Source: an uncultured Eubacteriales bacterium
Lineage (GTDB): Bacteria > Bacillota > Clostridia > Peptostreptococcales > Anaerovoracaceae
Assembly: GCA_902786355.1 (NCBI GenBank)
Contig: CADABZ010000006.1
Span: 124,001-188,000 of the forward strand
DNA: 64,000 bases
Reading direction: 5' to 3'
The notes under the pieces: model-generated
What the model was told of the DNA's origin: nothing
Database searches by the model: none
Seen by the model: only the letters and a program-made list of their open reading frames with translations
Translations under genes and position numbers: made by a program
In this document: positions 15,481 through 22,804 of the stretch, piece after piece
Layout: each line of letters starts with the position of its first letter
Position numbering within the stretch: position 1 is the stretch's first letter

Positions 15481-16536
15481 TTAAGCTTCAGCATCGATAT
15501 ATTCTGAGTAGGAACGAGGGTCTTTTGCGTCTTCGCTTGCAAAACCGCAATAGCGGTATATGCATTCCTGGACATAACGTTTCATCAGCTTGTCTTCGCT
15601 GTTTTTGTAATCAGGACACTCGATCCTCATCTCCATTACATTGGCAGGGGTGACCTTGATCAGCGTATAGATTATATTACCGGCGCTGTTAAAACCGGTC
15701 ACGACTCCGGTGCCATATCCCGTGTCGTCATCAACGGCGTCAAGAAGCACTTTTTTGGATTTTGTTATCTCAGCACTTTCCGCAGCAAGGGCTTTGTCCT
15801 TGGTTGCGTCAATGTTGACTCTGTCATCTCTTTTGAAAAGTGAGAATGTCAGCGATGAACCTTCAGATCCGGTGAACGTATGAGATTCTATCGATGTACC
15901 GAGAGGTGTTGCTACACTGTCATAATTGCTTTCAGCATGGTTGTACAGATTAGGCGGGTAACTGAAGTAAAACCTGTCTGTTCCGGAATGGTAAGAGAGG
16001 TAATTCTCCGGTACCAGATTGAGGCTGTAATCTTCGATCTGACTTGAGTTAATAACAAAGTTATCATTGCTCTGCTCTGCCACTGCCGGCTGCGGGGCAG
16101 TCGTTTCCGGCTCGGCTGGCTGCGGGGCAGGTTCTTCGGCCGGTGGTTCTGCTGCAGAAAGCGGCTCCAGAGTAAAGGCCTTGCTTATATCATTGCTTTC
16201 GCCTGATTTTACAGTATATGAGTCATTGGTCTCTAAAGATTCGTACTCGTTCGCTTCAAACAGAAGAGTGTATTCCCCGGCAGGCAGCTCCAGTTCAAAG
16301 TAGCCGTCTTTGCCGGTCGTATCAGTATTCTCGTGAGCTGTATACTTTTCCTTTTCTTCATCGATAGCAGTAACATCTACTCCGCGTATCGGTGCGCCGG
16401 AGACGGAGTCCTGAATGTATCCGCTTATCGTGCCTGTTTCGTCAGCAGGATTTCTGAGCATCATATATGCTATTCCTGCAATCAGGACAACGAAAAGCGC
16501 AATTAGGATACTGACGGTACTGTTTTTCTTTCGCAT
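15481..16536 (-). CDS. Membrane-anchored carboxypeptidase-regulatory-like domain protein
   Basis: About 351 residues. GGGAAGG lies before the ATG at 16536. A signal-anchor helix (STVSILIALFVVLIAGIAYM) is followed by a carboxypeptidase-regulatory-like beta domain (GTISGYIQDSVSGAPIRGVD, then YFELELPAGEYTLLFEANEY), a Pro/Glu/Ala-rich linker (about 125-155) and a C-terminal globular domain of about 180 residues that I do not recognise. It is probably exposed outside the cell. It is the last gene of the minus-strand operon behind an ABC permease and ATPase, and may be the substrate-interacting or envelope-facing part of that system. Confidence 0.7.
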   Translation of the reverse strand: MRKKNSTVSILIALFVVLIAGIAYMMLRNPADETGTISGYIQDSVSGAPIRGVDVTAIDEEKEKYTAHENTDTTGKDGYFELELPAGEYTLLFEANEYESLETNDSYTVKSGESNDISKAFTLEPLSAAEPPAEEPAPQPAEPETTAPQPAVAEQSNDNFVINSSQIEDYSLNLVPENYLSYHSGTDRFYFSYPPNLYNHAESNYDSVATPLGTSIESHTFTGSEGSSLTFSLFKRDDRVNIDATKDKALAAESAEITKSKKVLLDAVDDDTGYGTGVVTGFNSAGNIIYTLIKVTPANVMEMRIECPDYKNSEDKLMKRYVQECIYRYCGFASEDAKDPRSYSEYIDAEA

Positions 16537-16579
16537 AATAACTAACCTTCCCGGGAAAACCCTCGACAATATCAGCGGC

Positions 16580-17362
16580 TCAGTTCTCTACACGGTTCAT
16601 CTTGAAGTACAGCATGATTCCGGACAGAAGTGAGCAAATCAATATTAACAGGAAAAGATAACGCCAGCAATACATGATATAGGCCGGATCAGCATGGAAG
16701 ATGCTTAATTCCTGTCCCGGCATCAGCAGGCTGTTCAGATCCGCGATAGATCCCAGCGCATAGAAACCCCACCTTGCAGTTGTGATATTTGCGGCATCCT
16801 CCATGACTCCGTGCAGGTCAAAAAGACAGCCGCTAAGCAGAAGCTGAGATATCAGTATTACAGGGATGATCGTCATGATCGAAGTGATGCTGTTGATCAG
16901 CATGCCCATCAGGAAACCCAGCATATCTGCGCTCAGGGTAATGAGGAAAAAGGTGACGCAGAAATCCAGACTGCGGTTTCCCATGATGTATCCGCTGCTG
17001 CTGAAATCGAAAAACAGGCTGAACACAAATGCGCAGACTACTGATTCAACAGCGCTCAGGAAGAACTGAATAAAGAAATTTGCTGAAACGTAAGTGCGTA
17101 CAGGCAGGTATTTATCCAGATCATCCAGCAGATAATCGCGTTCAGAATAAAAGAGGGCGATCGAATTGAAAAGCCCGCACCAGATGCAGCACATCAGTAC
17201 TGAAAAAAGACATGCTTTCGTAGCACTGTAAGATTCAAACACATCTTTCTGGACAGCATAACAGGTGACCGTTATGATCGCTGCTGTCATGATAGTATTG
17301 CCAAGCAGATTGGAGGCTTTTGTGGAGACCCATCTGCGGATATAGTCAATGAAATCAACCAT
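16580..17362 (-). CDS. ABC-2/ABCG-like transporter permease
   Basis: A 260-residue membrane protein with six predicted helices; the layout matches ABCG-type half-transporter membrane domains (SERDYLLDDLDKYLPVRTYV between helices 2 and 3; a long stretch before the last helix). It starts four bases after the ATPase gene ends, so the two form an exporter unit. ABCG-like proteins usually fuse both domains; here they are separate. The substrate is unknown; the anchored domain protein downstream hints at an envelope role. Confidence 0.75.
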   Translation of the reverse strand: MVDFIDYIRRWVSTKASNLLGNTIMTAAIITVTCYAVQKDVFESYSATKACLFSVLMCCIWCGLFNSIALFYSERDYLLDDLDKYLPVRTYVSANFFIQFFLSAVESVVCAFVFSLFFDFSSSGYIMGNRSLDFCVTFFLITLSADMLGFLMGMLINSITSIMTIIPVILISQLLLSGCLFDLHGVMEDAANITTARWGFYALGSIADLNSLLMPGQELSIFHADPAYIMYCWRYLFLLILICSLLSGIMLYFKMNRVEN

Positions 17363-17365
17363 GTT

Positions 17366-18139
17366 TTATTTTTTACCTTGTCTTTCACGATAGGAGGCGA
17401 ACTTTCGTATGAAATAGTCAGCTTCGCCTCGTCCGCCTTCATCAGCCGCATTGACTCTGGTCAGAATATCAACATAATCATCTACTTCAAAGAAACTGCG
17501 TATCTGCTTCGGACTGCCGGCATATGCAATGCCGCCGCATTTTGAAGAACTCTTGACCAGTACAACAACGCGGTCATAAAGTTCAATATTGACGATATTA
17601 TGCGATATTATGATCGTGGTCTTATTCTCTTTGCGTGTTATGCTGCAAAGCTTAGAGACCAGATCCCTTGAGACTCCGCAGTCCAGTCCGGTGTCGATCT
17701 CATCAGCGATGATGATATTCTTGCCGCGGATCAGTTCTTTTGCGATGGATACGCGCTGCTGCTGTCCGCCGGACAGTCTGCGTATCTCATTGTCCCGCAC
17801 GCTCTGCAGACCCATCGTATGTATATATCGGTCAACCTCTGCTGCAAGTGCGTCTTTCGAGTACAGCCGGGAAAACAATGCAGACCAGTAAATGGCTTCC
17901 TGTGCAGTTTCCCTGACATTCAGAGCAGGATGCTGAGGAATATATGCGATCTCCTCTCTGTTGTACTCGGTTACTGTACCCTCATACGAAGTAGTACCGA
18001 TCATGCATTTGATCAGTGTACTTTTGCCGGCGCCGGATGTGCCTATGATCAGTGTGGCCTTTCCTCTGGGAAAGTTGACCCTGATATCCCTGAGCGCAGG
18101 TTTTCCGGAGTATAGTTTTTCTTTGATATCAACACGCAT
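17366..18139 (-). CDS. ABC transporter ATP-binding protein (ABCG-like)
   Basis: A 257-residue ATPase with Walker A GTSGAGKST (about 33-41), Q-loop IPQH, signature LSGGQQQR (about 124-131), Walker B IIIADEIDTGLD (with Asp-Glu) and H-loop ISHN. All catalytic residues are present. It is first in a three-gene minus-strand operon with the permease and the anchored protein. It energises export or release; the cargo cannot be told. Confidence 0.9.
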   Translation of the reverse strand: MRVDIKEKLYSGKPALRDIRVNFPRGKATLIIGTSGAGKSTLIKCMIGTTSYEGTVTEYNREEIAYIPQHPALNVRETAQEAIYWSALFSRLYSKDALAAEVDRYIHTMGLQSVRDNEIRRLSGGQQQRVSIAKELIRGKNIIIADEIDTGLDCGVSRDLVSKLCSITRKENKTTIIISHNIVNIELYDRVVVLVKSSSKCGGIAYAGSPKQIRSFFEVDDYVDILTRVNAADEGGRGEADYFIRKFASYRERQGKK

Positions 18140-18242
18140 TATTAATGTCCATTTCCGGCTGCTTTATGAATGCCGGCACTCTTGATCACCGTATATTACC
18201 GACATTCATTATACATGATACATCTCACACATCAACAATTCC

Positions 18243-18272
18243 TTGAAAGAAGCTTCCGATAATTAGTACAAT
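18243..18272 (+). promoter_or_regulatory. Sigma-A-type promoter
   Basis: TTGAAA (18243-18248) and TACAAT (18267-18272) are separated by 18 bp, 20 bp before the first ATG of the following gene. Confidence 0.55.
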
Positions 18273-18291
18273 ACAACTAACCATTGAATAT

Positions 18292-18855
18292 ATGAATCAA
18301 CAGGAATTCTGGTGTGTGAGAAGTATGAAACGCAGGATCCACTTATCAGAGAGTTTTACTTACAGGCATCAGTTCTATCAGCAGACCCTGACCCTGATCG
18401 AGACCAACGCACCTGAAAACTTCGTAAAGTCCGGAGTATTCTATTACTGCAACGACGAGAATAACAGGGAGCATGTAACCGAACTGCTCGCGCGGCAGCG
18501 GCTGGAACTCAAGCCATATGAATACTATAAGATGGATCTGATCGATCACTATTTTGTCAAAACATATAACCGCACAGGGGCCAGAGGCCAGGGCTCCAGG
18601 GGAGATAATCCGCAGCGTGTATACGCAGACCTGAGGGTAAAATCCGTCGGGAACACGGATCCTTCGCTGATCACGGGCTACACAGTATGCGACAGCATGG
18701 ATACGCTGCAGAACGTTTATTTCATCGACAGCTACGAAAAAGCTATGGCGGAAGCAGCAGGCAAAGATCCTGAGGTCGTTCTGATCAGCGGGGATGAAGT
18801 ACGCATGGTAGCAGACCGGCTCAAATACAGAAAGAAAGATGAGCGGCGGCCTTAA
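18292..18855 (+). CDS. Hypothetical protein, 187 residues
   Basis: Not recognised. It is a soluble, charged protein with no signal or membrane segment. The start at 18292 lies close behind a good promoter but lacks a ribosome-binding site; an ATG at 18325 (MKRRIHLSESF) is an alternative. A basic, Gly/Arg-rich loop (RTGARGQGSRGDNPQR) in the middle could bind nucleic acid. The gene is a single transcription unit, with its own promoter and a strong terminator. Confidence 0.6.
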   Translation: MNQQEFWCVRSMKRRIHLSESFTYRHQFYQQTLTLIETNAPENFVKSGVFYYCNDENNREHVTELLARQRLELKPYEYYKMDLIDHYFVKTYNRTGARGQGSRGDNPQRVYADLRVKSVGNTDPSLITGYTVCDSMDTLQNVYFIDSYEKAMAEAAGKDPEVVLISGDEVRMVADRLKYRKKDERRP

Positions 18856-18872
18856 AATTTCATAATGGACAG

Positions 18873-18902
18873 GACCGCTGAATTACGTCAGCGGTCTTTT
18901 TT
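18873..18902 (+). terminator. Intrinsic terminator
   Basis: GACCGCTGA (18873-18881) pairs with TCAGCGGTC (18888-18896), followed by TTTTTT. Confidence 0.92.
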
Positions 18903-18986
18903 GAAACGGCATTCTTATGCTATTATTAACCCAAAGGTAAAACCTGTGGTCATTAATCAGTATTAGTTGAGGCGAAGGAGGCAAAC

Positions 18987-19691
18987 ATGTTAAAAATCAG
19001 TCTGGAAGTTAAGAAAATCGACTATGAGAAGACCTTTAAGAACCTTATACCTAAGCTGACTAAGGAATTAAAGGAAGGTGAGGTGCCGACAGAGGTCACC
19101 AAGCTGGTCAACAAGCTCGGAGATGATCTCATTCCGATCGGAACTAAGCTCCTTAGTTTCCTTGATACAGATACAAGAGATCAGCTTCTTGCCTGGATCC
19201 TCGAAATGATGCAGGCTTCGATCGTAAAATCCGTGAACAAGGCTCTGTTTGATTACCTCGGCGGAGAAGCTATCTCCATCGGAGTTTTATACGCGATCGA
19301 CAAGCCGGGAACAGGCATTTCACTGTGTGCAGGACAGGTGAAGACAGACACCTCAAAGCTCGCAGATTCCCCGGCACTGACCGGCATTATCGGAGGAGTG
19401 GCAAAGCTTGCTTTCTCAGTATCTGATCCGAAAGAAGTCGAGAAGGATGTTATAAAGCTGCTCTCAGCTGACTATGTCAAGTCGAATATCGTATTATCGC
19501 TGTCAGAAGGACTTGAAAAAGCCGGACTGGCTATCACTCTGGACGATCTGCTGATCAGCGCAGATTCACCGGCAGATAAGATACCTCACATCATGGATCC
19601 TGAAAAGGATGAGGGTCTGCTTCCTGATGCTATTGAAGATAAGCTCATCGACGCACTGGTATCATGGCTTAAGAGGACTTTGCTTGTCTGA
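18987..19691 (+). CDS. Hypothetical helical protein, 234 residues
   Basis: Not recognised. GAAGGAGG precedes the ATG. The protein is mostly helical with alternating hydrophobic and acidic runs (LIPKLTKELKEGEVPTEVTK; LLSFLDTDTRDQLLAWILEM) and a Gly-containing centre (YLGGEAISIGVLYAID). There is no signal peptide or clear transmembrane helix. It is followed 60 bp later by a phosphoesterase gene, and the two may be co-transcribed. No function is proposed. Confidence 0.65.
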   Translation: MLKISLEVKKIDYEKTFKNLIPKLTKELKEGEVPTEVTKLVNKLGDDLIPIGTKLLSFLDTDTRDQLLAWILEMMQASIVKSVNKALFDYLGGEAISIGVLYAIDKPGTGISLCAGQVKTDTSKLADSPALTGIIGGVAKLAFSVSDPKEVEKDVIKLLSADYVKSNIVLSLSEGLEKAGLAITLDDLLISADSPADKIPHIMDPEKDEGLLPDAIEDKLIDALVSWLKRTLLV

Positions 19692-19751
19692 TCTAACAGA
19701 CGCCGGGAGCTTTGCTCCTGATTGATCACATAACTGACAGGGGAGGCTGGA

Positions 19752-21221
19752 ATGAAGAACCTCAAAAAACTTACACTGCTGCACTCTAACGATCTCCACG
19801 GGGACTTTCTTGCGGAGAAGGTGGACGACAAGCTGATCGGAGGTGTCTCGCACCTTAGCGGCTATGTCAATAAGGTCCGCAATGAGGAGAAGAACGTCAT
19901 ATATTCTATCTCCGGCGACATGTTCCGCGGTTCACTGATCGACAGTGAGTTTCAGGGCCTCTCGACGATCGAGATAATGAATATGCTCGCGCCGGATATC
20001 GTGACGATCGGCAATCACGAGGCTGATTATGGCCTTGCGCACATGCTGTTCATCGAGAAATGCGCGTCATTCCCGATCATCAACGCCAACATGTACATCA
20101 AGTACGTCGGCACCAGGCTCTTCAATTCGCATTACATCAAGGAAATCGACGGGATGCGCGTGATGTTCATAGGGATTCTGACAGAGGAAGTCCTTAAGAA
20201 CACCAAGAGCGAAGGTCTTGTCGGCACCCTGATAGACATACAGGATGCGGCAACTGAGATCAGCAAGATCTGCGATGCATACCGCACGGAAGACATTGAT
20301 CTTACCGTGCTGCTCACACATATCGGTATCGACGAGGATGTGAAGCTGGCTGAGGCACTCGATCCGGCCTGCGGAGTAGACCTGATAATCGGTGGACACA
20401 GCCATACGCTTCTCTCCGAGCCTAGAATATCAGCGGGGATCCCGATCGTTCAGGCAGCTGTCGGTACAGATCAGATCGGACGCTTCGATCTGATGATCGA
20501 TACAGACAATAACTGCATAGACTCATATACATGGCAGTGCATCCCGATCACGGATGAGAACTGCCCGCGTGATGAAGCTCTCGAGAAGCTGGTGACCGGC
20601 TACAAGGAATATACGGACGAGAAATACGGACGCGTCCTGACAAGGTTCCCGCGTACCTACACGCATCCGCAGCGCAACATGGAGACCGAGCTCGGTGACC
20701 TCATGGCAGAATGCATGCGCGATCAGATAGGCGTTGATCTATTCATCCTCGGATCGGGAAGCATACGGAGGAATACGCTTGGACCTGTAGTCACGGTCAA
20801 GGATTTTATCGAGATATTCCCGTACCCGGGATCAGCGATGGGTTTCAGGCTTACTGGTAAGCAGCTAAGGCATATCGTGACATATATGCTTCGCGAGGAC
20901 TCATTCCTTGACAGCGAGAATAACGAATGGTTCCAGTTCTCCAGAGGGTTCTGCTGCGAATTCGACCGGAAGAATCACAAGGTCATCTCACTTAAGATGA
21001 ACGGAAAAGAAGTCGAGGATGAGGATGTATACACTGTTGTCATGCAGAAATTCTTCTTCGACAACATCGGAGACTTCCTTGATCTGCCTCTTGAAGAGAT
21101 CGCGAAGAACGGAAGACCTGTCGAAGTAGCTACCAATGCGCCGAACATACTCGAAGAGTATTTCAAGGATCACGAGAGCATCAAGCTCGACGGCGAGCCG
21201 AGACTGATAATACACTCATAA
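19752..21221 (+). CDS. Cytosolic 5'-nucleotidase/cyclic-nucleotide phosphodiesterase family protein
   Basis: 489 residues. The N-terminal metallophosphoesterase domain has HSNDLHG (metal ligands), SGDMFRG, GNHEADYG, LTHIG and GGHSH. The C-terminal half matches the 5'-nucleotidase substrate-binding domain (ETELGDLMAECMRD; GSGSIRRNTLGP; FPYPGSAMGFRLTG). UshA-type members are normally secreted or wall-bound; this one has no signal peptide and no anchor, so it should act inside the cell on nucleotides or 2',3'-cyclic nucleotides. GGGGAGG precedes the ATG. Confidence 0.9.
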   Translation: MKNLKKLTLLHSNDLHGDFLAEKVDDKLIGGVSHLSGYVNKVRNEEKNVIYSISGDMFRGSLIDSEFQGLSTIEIMNMLAPDIVTIGNHEADYGLAHMLFIEKCASFPIINANMYIKYVGTRLFNSHYIKEIDGMRVMFIGILTEEVLKNTKSEGLVGTLIDIQDAATEISKICDAYRTEDIDLTVLLTHIGIDEDVKLAEALDPACGVDLIIGGHSHTLLSEPRISAGIPIVQAAVGTDQIGRFDLMIDTDNNCIDSYTWQCIPITDENCPRDEALEKLVTGYKEYTDEKYGRVLTRFPRTYTHPQRNMETELGDLMAECMRDQIGVDLFILGSGSIRRNTLGPVVTVKDFIEIFPYPGSAMGFRLTGKQLRHIVTYMLREDSFLDSENNEWFQFSRGFCCEFDRKNHKVISLKMNGKEVEDEDVYTVVMQKFFFDNIGDFLDLPLEEIAKNGRPVEVATNAPNILEEYFKDHESIKLDGEPRLIIHS

Positions 21222-21240
21222 CAGAGACAGCGGGGAGAAT

Positions 21241-22053
21241 ATGTATTCTAAGGACTGGGAAAAACATACTCTTGAAGAGGTCCGGACGATCAAAAGCAAG
21301 ATCCGGAAGTACAGGGACAAGAGCTTAGTGTGGGTCGTCATAGGTACTTTCCTTGCTTTCTTCGGTTTAGACAACATCAAAGATATCATCAAGAATATCA
21401 AGGCGCAGGACGTTGATGGCAGACTCGTCGCAGTTTCAGTGTTACTCCTGATCCTGGGGCTTGGCGCCTACCTCTGGGCTGTGACGCTCCGGAATAAAGC
21501 ATTCGCGATCGAGACGGAACTGTTCAAATGGGAGCCGAGTGATGATGAGATATCGGACATCCGCAAGAGGTTCGACAATGATTTTGTCAGAGGCATACTG
21601 TCTGAGATCTCGCCTACCGAGACAGAGAGTGTTACAGTAGGTCTTGGCAGTATACTGATCAATAACAACGAAGGCGATGTATCCATCAATCTCAACAGGG
21701 AAGGCTACAGGAACCTCACCAACTACGAAAGCAGACAACTGGCGTATTACATAGGATGTGAAGCATTTCCTGCCGGATTCATCCTCCATCAGCTGAAAAA
21801 ATACGCCACAGTATATGACGACCATCCAAGGGGCTACCTGGAAGTCGGAGAAGTCTATGAGAAGAAAGGAATAGATGAAGAAGAACTGGCCAGGAAGAAT
21901 GTGATCTGGCTCCTTAAGAACGTATCCAAGCTGACCGGAATCAAAAAGCTGAAACCGGAAGAAGAGGAAGCCAAGCGGGATGTAATAGAAGGCGGACATA
22001 TAGTGCTGAACAAAGGATACAGTGAAAACACAGAGAAATATAAAGAGCTGTAG
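21241..22053 (+). CDS. Hypothetical two-helix membrane protein
   Basis: 270 residues, unrecognised. A short cytoplasmic N-terminus leads into two transmembrane helices (about 29-43 and 60-82), followed by a cytoplasmic domain of about 190 residues with acidic and Lys-rich stretches at the end (KPEEEEAKRDVIEGG). It starts 19 bp after the phosphoesterase gene behind GGGGAG and is likely in the same operon. It could anchor a complex at the membrane, but nothing specific is visible. Confidence 0.65.
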   Translation: MYSKDWEKHTLEEVRTIKSKIRKYRDKSLVWVVIGTFLAFFGLDNIKDIIKNIKAQDVDGRLVAVSVLLLILGLGAYLWAVTLRNKAFAIETELFKWEPSDDEISDIRKRFDNDFVRGILSEISPTETESVTVGLGSILINNNEGDVSINLNREGYRNLTNYESRQLAYYIGCEAFPAGFILHQLKKYATVYDDHPRGYLEVGEVYEKKGIDEEELARKNVIWLLKNVSKLTGIKKLKPEEEEAKRDVIEGGHIVLNKGYSENTEKYKEL

Positions 22054-22157
22054 AATAAGATGAACAGCAAGCTATGTATATCTATGGCAACAAGATACTT
22101 GAAGAAATTGTTTTCTGCTTGCCACGTATAATTAATTATTTGCTGAACAATAGATTG

Positions 22158-22209
22158 AGGAGGCCGTACCGGAAGACTTTCGAGATAGAGTCATACCTGC
22201 GGCCTTCTT
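22158..22209 (+). terminator. Probable terminator hairpin
   Basis: AGGAGGCCG (22158-22166) pairs with CGGCCTTCT (22200-22208), followed by TGTGTTT. The remainder of 22054-22326 shows nothing recognisable. Confidence 0.55.
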
Positions 22210-22326
22210 GTGTTTACTAAGTTCTTAAGATTTATCATTTTTTATACTAATTATCATAGGCAGACCTGAATTTGGGACTTGTGTGAGAGTATCATAATAA
22301 CAGCTAGATTTTTCTAAGGATCCAGA

Positions 22327-22623
22327 ATGAGAATACAAACAATGAAGACAGTACTGATTATTATTGGAATACTTCTTGCTATAGGATTCTGTGCATTCCT
22401 GCTGCCTGCAATCATAGGCATTGTAGCAGGGATAGCATTGTTTCAGTCAGGCCACTATATATGGGCGATAATCTGCATTTTCTGCGGTATTGGAATCAAT
22501 ATAGGAATGCTGGTGGGGGAGTACTCCGGGGGCGGATGCGGATACCATGAAGAAGACTGCCCGTACTGTGGCAGCGGAGATACAGATGGTAACCACTGTT
22601 ATAACTGTGATGATGACTTCTAA
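22327..22623 (+). CDS. Small membrane protein with C-terminal zinc-ribbon
   Basis: 98 residues, preceded by AAGGA. Two closely spaced hydrophobic helices (about 7-30 and 42-62) are followed by a tail with paired cysteines (CPYCGSGDTDGNHCYNCDDDF) arranged like a zinc ribbon. Many bacteria carry such short membrane-anchored zinc-ribbon proteins; partners are unknown. It lies alone ahead of the helicase gene. Confidence 0.65.
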   Translation: MRIQTMKTVLIIIGILLAIGFCAFLLPAIIGIVAGIALFQSGHYIWAIICIFCGIGINIGMLVGEYSGGGCGYHEEDCPYCGSGDTDGNHCYNCDDDF

Positions 22624-22804
22624 ACCAGAGCGATAGGCAAGTGGAACAGACGAAAAGTGTTTGAGTGTGGTAATATTTATTCTAACAGCTGAAGAAAAAG
22701 AGGACCTGGAGAACTATTCCAGAAATATATATGCGTAATATAGTAAGCAAATTCACCCGTGTATTTATCAAGGTGCTGCAGGTCATAGGAAGAAGAATCA
22801 AAGT

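Noticed and set aside
22667..22740. Short frame ending ILTAEEKEDLENYSRNIYA
   Set aside because: About 22 codons with a GTG start and no ribosome-binding site; perhaps a gene relic but too short to support.
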